Positions 1-8,900 of a DNA stretch of 64,000 nucleotides are shown here, piece after piece. Source of the DNA: Bifidobacterium lemurum. Lineage in GTDB: Bacteria > Actinomycetota > Actinomycetes > Actinomycetales > Bifidobacteriaceae. The notes under the pieces were generated by a model. The model had not been told where the DNA came from. It was given only the letters and a program-made list of their open reading frames with translations, and did not search any database. The first letter of the stretch is position 1. Every line of letters begins with the position of its first letter. The stretch is from assembly GCF_014898175.1 (NCBI RefSeq), contig NZ_CP062948.1, positions 2,852,001 to 2,916,000 on the forward strand, given 5' to 3'. Both the position numbers and the translations under genes were made by a program.

Positions 1-465
1 GCCCGTCTGGCAGCGTTCCATATCGGGAACGAGTCCCTCGTCCTCGAACGCGGCGGACAGCAGTTCACACATGCGCCGCTTCGAGCGGGCCAGCTGCGGT
101 CGGGACGCGAACTCCATAAGCTGCGTCTTGGGGCAGGATTCCTCGTCGGCGATCATCGAGAGGATCAGCGCGTCGCGAATCGACAGCGTCTCGTGCGCGC
201 CCACGGCGATCGCGGCCATATCGTCGACGCTTAATTCGACCGCGCCGTCATCGAGGTTGGCGAGCCAGTCGTCCAAAGGCCTGTCCAGCCATGCGACCGT
301 CGCTTTGCGGTGGCCGTCCCTGCGGCGCTGCGCGCGAAACAGCCGCGTCATCTCCTCAAGCACATCCTCGTCGAGGCGCCCCTCGCGGCGTTCGACGTCC
401 TCGCGGATGCGGGCGTGGAAACGAGTGTCGTTCACCCGTGCGCTGGTGGTTGTGGCGTTCATCAT
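1..465 (-). CDS. Hypothetical protein, C-terminus cut by window edge
   Basis: A minus-strand reading frame runs open from an ATG at 465 to the window edge, giving 155 visible residues. An AAGGAGG ribosome site sits just upstream of the ATG-ATG pair (465 and 462), which decides the start. The protein is charged and helical in composition, with a segment HETLSIRDALILSMIADEE around residues 95-113. That segment faintly recalls actinobacterial DUF4192 proteins, but the match is weak and I do not assign the family. Its 3' end and true length are outside the window. It is divergent from the polyprenyl synthase gene. Confidence 0.6.
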   Translation of the reverse strand, partial: MMNATTTSARVNDTRFHARIREDVERREGRLDEDVLEEMTRLFRAQRRRDGHRKATVAWLDRPLDDWLANLDDGAVELSVDDMAAIAVGAHETLSIRDALILSMIADEESCPKTQLMEFASRPQLARSKRRMCELLSAAFEDEGLVPDMERCQTG

Positions 466-675
466 GTCCTCCTTGACATCGTGGTGCGAACGGTATGTGT
501 GATAGCGGCAAGTCGCAGCCGGATCCGCCGCATGTCTCCACCATGGGCGAACGCGCACAAGCGGCGCAAGCCGGAACGGGTGATGTGGGGATAGCCCCGT
601 GAAAACGCCTTCGATGTGCATAACTTCCCCGCGCGTCCACAGTATTCGACATGGCCTGTCGATAAGTTAGAGGTC

Positions 676-1764
676 ATGAGCCTTACCGAAACGGACCGTA
701 TGAGCATCGAGCCCCGCATCGCCGAACTGGTGCGCGAACGCGCCGGCATCCCATCCCCATGCGGAGAGGACGACGTGTTGGCGGAGGATTGCGCGCGGGT
801 GATGGATGAGGTGGTCGCCCAGGCCGTATCCTCCAGCGAGGGCGGCAAACGCCTGCGCGCCCTGCTGACGCTCGCCGCCTTCGACGCGTTGGATGGGGAC
901 GCGGGGCTGCGCGACGCCATGGTCGATCTGGCGTGCGGCATCGAAGTGTTTCAGACCGCAGCGCTGGTGCATGACGACATCATCGACGATTCCGATCTGC
1001 GCCGCGGCAAGCCGTCCGCGCATCGGGCGCTTGAGCGGGCGGTGGGCAGCCGCAGCATCGGCAATGGGCTGGGACTGATGCTGGGCGATATCCTCGCCAC
1101 GGCGAGCGTGGATATCGTGCATCAGGCCGTACGGGGGCTGCCCGCCGGAGACGATCTGGTCGCCGCTTTCCTCGACATGCATCGCGAGGTGGAAATCGGG
1201 CAGGTGCTGGATCTGGCCGTGGAGACCTCGCCGTTGGATGATCCGGAAAAGCTCGCCCAGGCCTCGCTGAACGTGTTCCGTTGGAAAACCGCCAGCTACA
1301 CCACCATCGCGCCATTGCGCTTCGCCATGCTCGCCGTCGGCATGCCGGCCGAACAGGCGCGCGGGCGGGCGATGGCGATCGGACTGCCGCTGGGTCTGGC
1401 CTTCCAGCTTGCGGACGATCTGCTCGACGTCGTCGGCTCCAGCGCAACCACCGGAAAACCGGTCGGAGGGGACATCCGCGAGGGCAAGCGCACGGTGCTG
1501 CTGGCGGACGCGCTGGCCGCTGCGGACGATGCGCGACGCGACGAACTGCTCGCCATATTCACCTGCCCTCAACGCGATCGGACGCAGGTGGACCGAGCCA
1601 TCGCCCTATTCGACGAGACCGGTGCGATCAAGAGGTCGCGCGAGCGCATCGCCGCGTTGTGGGACCAGTCGCGTCGGGCCATCGACCGACTCGGACTGCG
1701 CGACGAGGCGGCGGCCCGATTGCTCGCCGCATGCCGCGATTTCATCCCAGAATCGTTACGATGA
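676..1764 (+). CDS. idsA: Polyprenyl (geranylgeranyl-type) diphosphate synthase
   Basis: This enzyme condenses isopentenyl diphosphate units onto an allylic diphosphate to make the prenyl chains of lipid carriers or quinones. The 362-residue protein has both aspartate-rich motifs of trans-prenyltransferases: DDIIDD at residues 100-105 followed by LRRGKPS, and DDLLD at 247-251. The GGKRLR substrate motif is at about 56-61. The frame opens upstream at 616, but the ATG at 676 follows a purine-rich AGAGG and gives the usual family length. A further ATG lies at 700. The product chain length cannot be read from sequence. The neighbouring Ser/Thr kinase gene starts 134 bp downstream on the same strand. 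Confidence 0.9.
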   Translation: MSLTETDRMSIEPRIAELVRERAGIPSPCGEDDVLAEDCARVMDEVVAQAVSSSEGGKRLRALLTLAAFDALDGDAGLRDAMVDLACGIEVFQTAALVHDDIIDDSDLRRGKPSAHRALERAVGSRSIGNGLGLMLGDILATASVDIVHQAVRGLPAGDDLVAAFLDMHREVEIGQVLDLAVETSPLDDPEKLAQASLNVFRWKTASYTTIAPLRFAMLAVGMPAEQARGRAMAIGLPLGLAFQLADDLLDVVGSSATTGKPVGGDIREGKRTVLLADALAAADDARRDELLAIFTCPQRDRTQVDRAIALFDETGAIKRSRERIAALWDQSRRAIDRLGLRDEAAARLLAACRDFIPESLR

Positions 1765-1898
1765 ACGCCTTCGCGCTTCGCCGGCGCCATGTACACTGAA
1801 GTAAGCGCGGCGGGTCGCGCAATCGCGGCCCTCCCATGGGAACACGCCGGATTCCATGAATTCGGACCACAACATCAAGGAATCGACCGAGCACCATC

Positions 1899-4094
1899 AT
1901 GACTGAAGCCTTCGAGGAACCCAACGGCCGGACCATGCCGACGATAGACGGCCGTTATCGCGTCGTCCGCAAAATCGCCGAAGGCGGCATGGCCACGGTG
2001 TTCGAGGCGGTGGACGAACGGCTTGACCGCACGGTGGCGGTCAAGGTGATGCATACCCAGCTCGCGCAGGGACCACACCGCGACCAGTTCGTGGAACGGT
2101 TCAGGCGCGAGGCCAAGTCGGCCGCCGCCATCGCGAATCCGCATATCGTGCAGGTGTACGACACCGGCGAGTTCAACGGCTTGGACTATCTGGTGATGGA
2201 ATACGTGCATGGCGTGAACCTGCGCCATGAGATGAACCAGCAGCGAACCTTCTCGGTGCGCGAGACCTTGCGCGTGGTCTCCGAGACCTTGGATGGGCTC
2301 GCCTCCGCGCACCGCGCCGGCGTGGTGCACCGCGACATCAAACCGGAGAACATCCTGCTCAATTCCCGCGGCCATGTGCAGATCACCGATTTCGGTCTGG
2401 CGAAGGCCGCGTCGCAGGCCACGCTCTCATCCACCGGCATGCTGTTGGGCACGGCCGCGTATCTGGCGCCGGAGATGATCGAGAACAACCAGGCCACCCC
2501 GCAGGGCGACCTGTATTCGGTGGGCATCATGGCATGGGAGATGCTCAGCGGCGACGTACCGTTCCATTCCGACAATCCCGTGACGCTGGTATTCAAGCAC
2601 GTGCATGAGGATGTGCCGTCCGTCGCCACCGTCTGCCCCGGCATCGCGCCCGCCGTGGCCGAGTTCCTCGCGCATCTGACCGCACGCCAGGTCGACCGGC
2701 GTCCGGCGAGCGCCGTCGAGGCCGCCGACGAGCTGCGCGCGCTCACCGCTTCGTTGGGCCTCGAGGATTGGCAGTACCGCAAAACCCCGGACCATGGTTC
2801 GCCCGATTCGGCGGACAAGGCCGACGACACCACGTTCACTCCAATCGTTTCCGGCTCGTCCTTGCCGCCCGCTCCCCCGGCCGGCGCGACCGCGCAGCCG
2901 ACCACCGCCATCGATTCGGCGGCCACACGGGTCGTGCCGCTGGTCCAGTCGGACGATGCCGCATCCGCCCTTATGCGGGGCGACGGCTCCTTCGGCGAGC
3001 AGACCCAGGTATTGGGCGGATTGGGTGACGCGTTCACGCAGACCATCATGACCGAAGGCGGCACCTCTTCGGACGAGACGGAGGACCTCCCCAAGAAGAA
3101 GCGCTCCCGCAAACCGCTGATCATCGGTTTGGCGGTCGTTCTGGCGCTCGCGATGCTCGGTTCGGGCGGAGCATGGTGGTATTTCCTCGGTCCCGGCAGC
3201 TATTGGTCGGTGCCGCAGCCCACCGACGTCGCCTGCGAGCAGGACGCGACCGATTGCTCGCTGACGGGCGCCGTGTGGAGCGATTACGAAAGCACGCTGA
3301 AAGTGGCGGGCATCCCTTACGAAACCGTCGAGGATTACAGCGACGACATCGCCGAGGGTTCGGTGATCACGGCCACCGTGGGCGGTTCGACCGCGTATGT
3401 GGGCAGCCATGTGAGCAAACGCGACAATGCCACGCTGACCGTGACGGTCTCCCAAGGCGTGCGGACGGCCACCATTCCCGAGGATATCCTCGACCCGACC
3501 TCCGAATCGGGAAAGGCGCCTTTGGACGCGCTGCAGGCCGCGGGTTTCACCAATATCACGCATGACGAGTCGCAGGACGTGTATTCGGAGAATCTGCCCG
3601 AGGGCACGGCCGTAAGCGTCTCCCCCGACCCGGGCACCACGCTCAACCACAACGACGAGGTCTCCGTCGTGCTGTCGAAGGGTCCGATGCCGGTGAGCAT
3701 GCCGGATATCCTCGGACGTTCCCAGGATGAGGCGACGACCGCGTTAAGCGATCTGAAGCTGAACGCCAACTTCACCGAGGAGTACAGCGACACCGTGGAA
3801 GCGGGCGATGTGATCTCCGCATCCGTCGACGCCGGCACCCAACTGCATTGGGGAGACACGGTCGACGTGGTCGTCTCCAAGGGCCCCGAGATGGTGACGA
3901 TCCCCGACGTGCGCGGTCAAAGCACCACCGAGGCGACGCAGACGTTGGAGGCGTTGGGCCTGCAGGTGAAGGTCTCCGCACCCTTGGGCGATCTGACGCA
4001 TACGGTGCGTCTGCAGAACCCGTCCCCCGGAGAGCAGGTGCGTCTGCGCGACACGGATGGCAACGCCACCGTCGTCACCCTCACCGTGGTCTGA
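1899..4094 (+). CDS. PASTA-domain serine/threonine protein kinase (PknB type)
   Basis: This is a membrane sensor kinase of 731 residues. The cytoplasmic kinase domain spans about residues 20-285, with catalytic Lys49 (VAVKV), the HRDIKPEN loop at 144-151 and DFG at 164-166. A low-complexity acidic/proline linker leads to a basic stop-transfer and one transmembrane helix at about 407-430. Outside the membrane lie about four PASTA repeats (435-731), each ending in a VxVSxG-like strand. In this family such repeats sense muropeptides or lipid II and tune cell-wall synthesis and division. The organisation matches PknB/Stk1/PrkC. No partner phosphatase is present in the window. Confidence 0.93.
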   Translation: MTEAFEEPNGRTMPTIDGRYRVVRKIAEGGMATVFEAVDERLDRTVAVKVMHTQLAQGPHRDQFVERFRREAKSAAAIANPHIVQVYDTGEFNGLDYLVMEYVHGVNLRHEMNQQRTFSVRETLRVVSETLDGLASAHRAGVVHRDIKPENILLNSRGHVQITDFGLAKAASQATLSSTGMLLGTAAYLAPEMIENNQATPQGDLYSVGIMAWEMLSGDVPFHSDNPVTLVFKHVHEDVPSVATVCPGIAPAVAEFLAHLTARQVDRRPASAVEAADELRALTASLGLEDWQYRKTPDHGSPDSADKADDTTFTPIVSGSSLPPAPPAGATAQPTTAIDSAATRVVPLVQSDDAASALMRGDGSFGEQTQVLGGLGDAFTQTIMTEGGTSSDETEDLPKKKRSRKPLIIGLAVVLALAMLGSGGAWWYFLGPGSYWSVPQPTDVACEQDATDCSLTGAVWSDYESTLKVAGIPYETVEDYSDDIAEGSVITATVGGSTAYVGSHVSKRDNATLTVTVSQGVRTATIPEDILDPTSESGKAPLDALQAAGFTNITHDESQDVYSENLPEGTAVSVSPDPGTTLNHNDEVSVVLSKGPMPVSMPDILGRSQDEATTALSDLKLNANFTEEYSDTVEAGDVISASVDAGTQLHWGDTVDVVVSKGPEMVTIPDVRGQSTTEATQTLEALGLQVKVSAPLGDLTHTVRLQNPSPGEQVRLRDTDGNATVVTLTVV

Positions 4095-4123
4095 GGTCCG
4101 GGCGTCCCCGCCGACCATACGGC

Positions 4124-4170
4124 AAGGCCTCGTGGAATCCGCCGTCACAGCGGAAATTCCACGAGGCCTT
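4124..4170. terminator. Bidirectional terminator between kinase and acyltransferase genes
   Basis: A 15-bp perfect inverted repeat, AAGGCCTCGTGGAAT with its complement, has a 17-nt loop and lies between the convergent kinase and plsC genes. A TT-rich tail follows on the plus strand. It can serve both directions. Confidence 0.8.
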
Positions 4171-4196
4171 GATTTTGGGTTCTCATCGCGGGGCCG

Positions 4197-4886
4197 TCAG
4201 GCCGCGGACTGCTCCTTCAGACGCTTCTTGACGGTTTGGGCGTACTCGTCCACATACTCCTGACCGCTCATTTTCTGGATCTCCGCGGTCACCCGGTCGG
4301 TGAGCGCGCGCAGATCCTCGTGGGTGATCTCGTCGGAGGGCTTTTTCGGCACGTCGATGGGCTTGCCGTAGATCACTTGGGTTCTGCCCTTTTTCGGAAT
4401 CACCGTGCCGGGCTCCTGCAGTTCGCGCGAGCCGATGATCGCGGTGGGCACGATCGCGCAGCCGGTTTCGAAGGCGAGGCGCGCGGCTCCGGTGTGCCCT
4501 TTGTACAGGCGGCCGTCGGGGCTGCGGGTTCCTTCGATATGGATGCCGAACAGGTGTCCGTCCTCGATGATCTCGCGCGCATGGGTCAGCGCGCCCAACG
4601 ACTTATTGCCGCCGGAACGGTCCACGGGGAACACGCCCACGGAGGTGAACCACCACTTCTTGAAGCGGCCTTTCAAGCCCTTGCCTTCGAAATACTCCGC
4701 CTTGCCCATGAAATGGATCATGCGCGGCGAGGTGATGGGCAGCAGGGCGTCGTCGATCACGGCCAGATGGTTCGCGGCGATGATCGCCCCACCGGTGCGC
4801 GGGATGTTCTCCAGACCGGTGACCGTGGGACCGAGACGGCGACGCGCGAGCCATCCCAGTGATTTGACGAAGAACCAATACAACAT
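4197..4886 (-). CDS. 1-acyl-sn-glycerol-3-phosphate acyltransferase (PlsC family)
   Basis: A 229-residue acyltransferase of phospholipid synthesis, expected to acylate lysophosphatidate at the inner membrane face. The HX4D catalytic motif NHLAVID is at residues 39-45, and the acceptor-binding EGTRSPDG is at 118-125. A hydrophobic N-terminus (MLYWFFVKSLGWLA) may dip into the membrane. The frame continues upstream to 4916, but the ATG at 4886 has a GAGAGGAAG ribosome site and matches the family N-terminus. It is divergent from the gene starting at 4937, with only 50 bp between the start codons, so the promoters must overlap. Confidence 0.9.
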   Translation of the reverse strand: MLYWFFVKSLGWLARRRLGPTVTGLENIPRTGGAIIAANHLAVIDDALLPITSPRMIHFMGKAEYFEGKGLKGRFKKWWFTSVGVFPVDRSGGNKSLGALTHAREIIEDGHLFGIHIEGTRSPDGRLYKGHTGAARLAFETGCAIVPTAIIGSRELQEPGTVIPKKGRTQVIYGKPIDVPKKPSDEITHEDLRALTDRVTAEIQKMSGQEYVDEYAQTVKKRLKEQSAA

Positions 4887-4936
4887 GTGGCTTCCTCTCC
4901 GCATGATTGGCCTCATGCCCGATTAGAGTGGTATCT

Positions 4937-5503
4937 ATGACTGACCTCAACAATAGCAATGCGGACGACGAGCGTACAAACCCCACGCCGGATGACGGAA
5001 ATCTCGACGACGAGTGGGCGGCGTTCGCCGCCGCCCACGCCGACGATCTGAAGGATGTGGAGTCGTCCCGGCAGGCGAAACGCTTCGAGAAGCACGCCCA
5101 ACGCAAGGAGAAGGAGGCGCTGCTGTCGGTGAACGACCTCGATGCCGGCACCTTCACCGACGACGTGCGTCCCATGCGCGAACGTGTGCGCCAGCAAGGC
5201 CCGCGTGATTTCACCGGATCCAGCTGGTTGGACACCGATGACGTGATGGACCGCTACGGCGACGACTTCGTGCCGCCGAATCCGCAGATCGGCCCGGTCA
5301 AAACATCCAAACTGGTGTTCTGGGCGCTGCTGGTCGTCGGTATCGTGGGGATCATCCTCTCGGTGTTCGTGCCGTCGATGGCCGCCGTCCTCGGCACCAT
5401 CTTCGGCCTGTGCGCGATTCTCGGCGCGGGAGGTCTGCTCATGCAGCACAAGGGTCATACCGAAACCCGAGAGGATTTCTTCGACGACGGCGCGCGCGTC
5501 TGA
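4937..5503 (+). CDS. Small membrane protein of unknown function
   Basis: A 188-residue protein with a long acidic/charged N-terminal cytoplasmic part (about 1-124, likely helical or coiled at 40-65). Two C-terminal transmembrane helices follow at about 126-145 and 149-169, with a short charged tail. The start at 4937 is chosen because it begins the conserved-looking acidic region. The alternative at 4907 would run into the divergent plsC start. I recognise no enzymatic motif. The shape resembles small actinobacterial membrane proteins of unknown function. Confidence 0.7.
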   Translation: MTDLNNSNADDERTNPTPDDGNLDDEWAAFAAAHADDLKDVESSRQAKRFEKHAQRKEKEALLSVNDLDAGTFTDDVRPMRERVRQQGPRDFTGSSWLDTDDVMDRYGDDFVPPNPQIGPVKTSKLVFWALLVVGIVGIILSVFVPSMAAVLGTIFGLCAILGAGGLLMQHKGHTETREDFFDDGARV

Positions 5504-5569
5504 TCGTTCGCATGGAGTCCGCCGTCGCCGAGGATCCGCCAACCGGCGCGCGATACGACGGCTGGCAGA

Positions 5570-5950
5570 TCAGTACGGCTGATTGCCGTGGATGATGATG
5601 CCGCGTTCGTGCTTCAAGAACTGGCGCGCGGATTCACGGTCGATATCGTGGCCGCGTTCCAGGCTGGTGTAGACGACCGCCGTCTGCGCTCCGCGGCTCA
5701 ACTTCAGGAATGCCTCATGGGAATCCCAGCCGTCCTGCGCCACGCCCATGGTCGGCTCCCACACGTAGCCGTAGCCCGCCGCGTTGCAGTATCCGTTGAA
5801 CGGCAGTCCCCACGCGTTGTGCTTGTCGAGAGCCTGGCCGAAGGTCTCGGCTTCGGCGATGTCGGCGTCGGTGGCGCCGGCCGTCTTGGACAGCGCGATG
5901 GCGTGGGCGTGGTCGTAGCCGGAATCCTCCGGCGGAATGGGAAGCGGCAT
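5570..5950 (-). CDS. Hypothetical protein, 126 residues
   Basis: A small soluble protein that I do not recognise. The ATG at 5950 is preceded by a GAAAGGAC ribosome site, which favours it over the longer frame opening at 6004. That longer frame would start inside a strong hairpin. The sequence is rich in aromatic and histidine residues (MPLPIPPEDSGYDHAHA at the N-terminus) and ends with a basic segment and HGNQPY. No signal peptide or membrane segment is visible. It lies downstream of uxaA on the same strand, separated by several hairpins, including one shaped like a terminator 26 bp before its start. It may therefore be read through only partly from uxaA. Confidence 0.6.
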   Translation of the reverse strand: MPLPIPPEDSGYDHAHAIALSKTAGATDADIAEAETFGQALDKHNAWGLPFNGYCNAAGYGYVWEPTMGVAQDGWDSHEAFLKLSRGAQTAVVYTSLERGHDIDRESARQFLKHERGIIIHGNQPY

Positions 5951-5975
5951 GGCCGTGCGTCCTTTCGATACAAAA

Positions 5976-6014
5976 AAGTTTCCAGATGACAAGGTACTCG
6001 TCATCTGGAAACTT
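5976..6014 (-). terminator. Rho-independent terminator or attenuator before the 5950 gene
   Basis: A perfect 15-bp inverted repeat (AAGTTTCCAGATGAC and complement, 9-nt loop) is followed on the minus strand by a TTTTTT run. The ribosome site of the next gene comes about 14 nt later. It looks like the end of the uxaA transcript. Because it lies in the leader of the 5950 gene, it could also act as an attenuator. Confidence 0.75.
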
Positions 6015-6061
6015 CACATTTCATTGACCACATTGCATGCAAACGCCATGAGGCTCGCCGA

Positions 6062-6086
6062 ATAACCCGTACGGATGGCGGGTTAT
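6062..6086. repeat. Short hairpin ATAACCCG/CGGGTTAT
   Basis: An 8-bp perfect inverted repeat lies between the palindromic element at 6089-6196 and the terminator at 5976-6014. It is one of three stacked hairpins after uxaA. It has no T-run, so its role is unclear. Confidence 0.5.
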
Positions 6087-6088
6087 GC

Positions 6089-6196
6089 AATAACGATTGC
6101 AAACGCGTGTGTCCTCACGCGTCTCGAAGCGAAGGTGTATACGAAATACATCGAGCTGAGAGAAAGCGCGAGGACACTCCGTTTGTAATCGTTATT
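6089..6196. repeat. 108-bp palindromic element with 17-bp terminal inverted repeats
   Basis: The ends are AATAACGATTGCAAACG at 6089-6105 and its complement at 6180-6196, with one mismatch. Inside, GTGTCCTC pairs with GAGGACAC near the other end, so nearly the whole element can fold on itself. The right arm contains the TAA stop of uxaA. It could be a structured 3' end or a small non-autonomous mobile element (MITE-like). No flanking duplication is evident. Confidence 0.6.
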
Positions 6197-7829
6197 CGGT
6201 GGGGCCGTCTTTGAAGATGACGGTCTCCTGCATCGCGTTCTTCTCGTTGTTGGTTCGTCGTCCGTCGACGACTTCAAGCACCAGCTTGCGGAAGTCCTCA
6301 TCCACCACCGAAGCGGGTTCGTCCAGCAGGCGTCCGGCGTTGAAGTCGATCCAGCGCTTCTTCTTTTCGGCGAGCGGAGTGTTGGTGGCGACTTTGATGG
6401 TCGGTACGAAGCATCCGAACGGCGTGCCGCGGCCGGTGGTGAACAGGATGAGATGGCAGCCCGCGGATCCCTTGGCGGTGGTGGACACCATATCGTTGCC
6501 CGGCGTCTGCATGAGCGACAGTCCGTTGCGCCTGATGCGGTGTCCGTAGAGGATCACGTCCTCGACCTCGCAGCGGCCGCCTTTGCGGATGCAGCCCAGG
6601 GATTTGTCCTCCAGGGTGGTGATGCCGCCGGCCTTGTTGCCCGGCGAGGGGTTGTCGGAGATGATCTCGCCGTATTTGCGGAAATGTCCTTTGAAGTTGT
6701 TGATCAGATCCACGATGTCGTGGAACACGCCTTCGTCGCGCGCCTGGCTCATCAGCACGGTTTCCGCGCCGAACATCTCCGGCACTTCCGAGAGCACCAC
6801 GGATCCGCCTTGGCTTACCAGCCATTCGGCGAAACGTCCGACCATGGGGTTGGCGGTGATGCCGCTCATGCCGTCGGAGCCGCCGCATTCGACGCCGACT
6901 TTGAGCTCGCTCATCGGGATGGGTTCGCGCCGGTCGCCGGCCGCCGCCTCGTTGAGTTCCTCCAGCAGATCGGCCGCGCGGTCGAACTCGTCCGTCTCCT
7001 CCTGGCAGATCATGGTTTTGACGCGGGATTCGTCGATGCCTTCGAGTCCGGCTTTGAACAGCGACATCTGGTTGTTCTCGCAGCCGAGCCCCACCACCAG
7101 CACTCCTCCGGCGTTCGGATGCTCGACGATGCCGCGCAGGGTGTTCTGCGTCCATTCGAGATCGCCGCCGAGCTGCGAGCAGCCGTAGGGATGACGCGCC
7201 ACGACCACGGAGTCGAAGTTGCCGTTGCCGTTGTGTCGGGAGGTGAACATGCGCGCCATGGTGGCGACCAGTCCGGAGATGCAGCCCACGGTGGGCACGA
7301 TGTACAGGTCGTTGCGGATGCCGACTTTGCCGTTGGCGCGGCGGTAGCCTCGGAAGGTCATGGTGGGTTGGCCCGGTTTGACGGTGTCGTCGGTGGGCTC
7401 GTACGTGTATTCGAGGTTCGCGCCGAGATTCGTGGCGATGTTGTGGGTGTGCACCCATGCGCCGCGTTTGATCGGCTGCTTGGCACGGCCGATTTCGAAG
7501 CCGTATTTGACGACGTTGACGCCTTCGGGAACGTCGACCAGCGCGATTTTGTGTCCGCGGGGCACATCGTCGAGCACCGTCAGCGGCTCGTGCCCTTCGA
7601 CCTGCACGGTCTCCCCCGCCTTGATGGGGCGGGCGGCGACGCAGACCATATCGCCTTGCGCGAGGAAGATCGTGTCCAAGCCGGTGTTTTCGGGAATCTC
7701 GGCCACATAGTCGTGGTTCGGGGCGACGCCGTCGGCGCAGGTGGGGATGAATCCCGTCGAGGCGACGCGTTCGGCGCAGTCGTCGGCGGGGATGTTGGCG
7801 ATGTTGTGATCAGGCTGCTTTGCGTTCAT
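6192..7829 (-). CDS. uxaA: Altronate dehydratase (UxaA family)
   Basis: It dehydrates D-altronate to 2-keto-3-deoxygluconate, the third step of galacturonate breakdown. The 545 residues show the full two-part architecture. An N-terminal SAF-type domain covers about 54-130 and includes GHKIALVD and WVHTHN. The long catalytic domain begins with the signature FRGYRRANGKVGIRN at 159-173 and VGC at 181-183. Later conserved pieces include ECGGSDGMSG and the GRGTPFGC metal/cysteine segment near the C-terminus. The start ATG at 7829 is the only one that keeps this N-terminus. A motif shared with uxaC, uxaB and kdgK lies 39 bp upstream. The family includes related galactarate/altronate dehydratases, but the island context favours altronate. 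Confidence 0.9.
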   Translation of the reverse strand: MNAKQPDHNIANIPADDCAERVASTGFIPTCADGVAPNHDYVAEIPENTGLDTIFLAQGDMVCVAARPIKAGETVQVEGHEPLTVLDDVPRGHKIALVDVPEGVNVVKYGFEIGRAKQPIKRGAWVHTHNIATNLGANLEYTYEPTDDTVKPGQPTMTFRGYRRANGKVGIRNDLYIVPTVGCISGLVATMARMFTSRHNGNGNFDSVVVARHPYGCSQLGGDLEWTQNTLRGIVEHPNAGGVLVVGLGCENNQMSLFKAGLEGIDESRVKTMICQEETDEFDRAADLLEELNEAAAGDRREPIPMSELKVGVECGGSDGMSGITANPMVGRFAEWLVSQGGSVVLSEVPEMFGAETVLMSQARDEGVFHDIVDLINNFKGHFRKYGEIISDNPSPGNKAGGITTLEDKSLGCIRKGGRCEVEDVILYGHRIRRNGLSLMQTPGNDMVSTTAKGSAGCHLILFTTGRGTPFGCFVPTIKVATNTPLAEKKKRWIDFNAGRLLDEPASVVDEDFRKLVLEVVDGRRTNNEKNAMQETVIFKDGPTE

Positions 7830-7867
7830 ACGCTAAACGTACGAAGGCGCTTCGCGTTTCGTGGCTT

Positions 7868-7885
7868 TTGTTGCCAATCGTTGCG
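7868..7885. promoter_or_regulatory. Candidate operator TTGTTGCCAATCGTTGCG upstream of uxaA
   Basis: An 18-bp site in the divergent uxaA / TIM-barrel gene region. It matches the site before uxaC at 15 of 18 positions and shares TGTTGCCA with sites before uxaB and kdgK. Proposed binding site of an island LacI regulator; inference only. Confidence 0.5.
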
Positions 7886-8033
7886 TTCGCTCTGGCGTGT
7901 GCGCCGGATCCATGATATATGGCCCGAGTGCCGGCAACCCTTGGCAGCGGATTCGCAGGACCCGCCCGTCATCCTTTACGCTGGGCCGCATCGGCCCGTC
8001 GTACGGCCGAACATCCCAGGAAAGGCGGATTCG

Positions 8034-8900
8034 ATGATCAATCTCGGCGCACGCGGACATGATGTGACGTGGGGCGACACCCCGGAGCGGTTGGCCGAAG
8101 GATTGTCCGGATACGGCGTGCACGTCACGCAGTTGGCGTTGGGCAAGTCCTTCCCCGATCTGCCCAGCGGTGAAGCCGACATCAATCCGGGAATGGGCAT
8201 GCGCATTCGGCGGATCCTGGCCGAACGCGGCGTCGATATCGCGGTGTTGGGCTGCTATATCAACATGACGCATCCCGATATGGCCGCACGCGAGGCCGGT
8301 CTGCGCAAATTCGAAGCGTATCTGGCCAACGCGAGGTTTTTCGGCGCTCCGATGGTGGCCAGCGAGACGGGATCAGTCGACGCCGTTCCGGGCGGATTCA
8401 CCGAAGCCAATTTCACCGAATCGATGTATCAGGAGGCTTTGGCGTCGATCCGCCGTCTTGTCGCGGCCGGAGAACGTTTCGGCACGATGGTGGCAGTCGA
8501 GCCGGGCGCGAACCATCCGATATACGATGTCGCCACCACCGAGCGTCTTTTGGCCGATGTCGATTCGCCTTGGCTGGGTGTTGTCTTCGACGCGACCGCC
8601 TACACCACGCCCGATGGCCGCACCATCGACGGTTCGACGCAGCTGGAGCTCGCGCATGAGGCCTTCGATCGTTTCGGCGAGCGCATCATGGCCGTGCATA
8701 TCTCCGATTTCACCGTCGAGCCTTCGGACGAGACGGTTTGCGGCACGAATATCCGCCGTTGCGACGCGGGCACGGGCGAGCTCGACATCGAGGGCATCGT
8801 CCGTCTCGCCAACAGCCGCCGCCCGTGGATTCCCGTCATCCTCGAGCACACCACCGACGAGGCCATCGCGCGGGCCGTGGACCGATACGGCGACCTGTAG
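8034..8900 (+). CDS. Sugar phosphate isomerase/epimerase-like TIM-barrel protein
   Basis: A 288-residue protein of the xylose-isomerase-like TIM-barrel superfamily (AP endonuclease family 2 fold). Probable metal-binding positions are in VAVEPGANHPIYD (about 154-166), VVFDATAY (about 183-190), VHISDF (about 222-227) and the C-terminal VILEHT. The start at 8034 follows an AGGAAAGG ribosome site; the frame upstream is only antisense to uxaA. It is the one island gene on the plus strand and shares its promoter region with uxaA, which points to co-regulation. The substrate is unknown. Epimerisation or isomerisation of a uronate or ketouronate intermediate is possible but unproven. Confidence 0.82.
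   Translation: MINLGARGHDVTWGDTPERLAEGLSGYGVHVTQLALGKSFPDLPSGEADINPGMGMRIRRILAERGVDIAVLGCYINMTHPDMAAREAGLRKFEAYLANARFFGAPMVASETGSVDAVPGGFTEANFTESMYQEALASIRRLVAAGERFGTMVAVEPGANHPIYDVATTERLLADVDSPWLGVVFDATAYTTPDGRTIDGSTQLELAHEAFDRFGERIMAVHISDFTVEPSDETVCGTNIRRCDAGTGELDIEGIVRLANSRRPWIPVILEHTTDEAIARAVDRYGDL

Noticed and set aside
6453..8033. Plus-strand extension of the TIM-barrel gene opposite uxaA
   Set aside because: The extension is antisense to uxaA and has no family similarity. The real start at 8034 has a good ribosome site.
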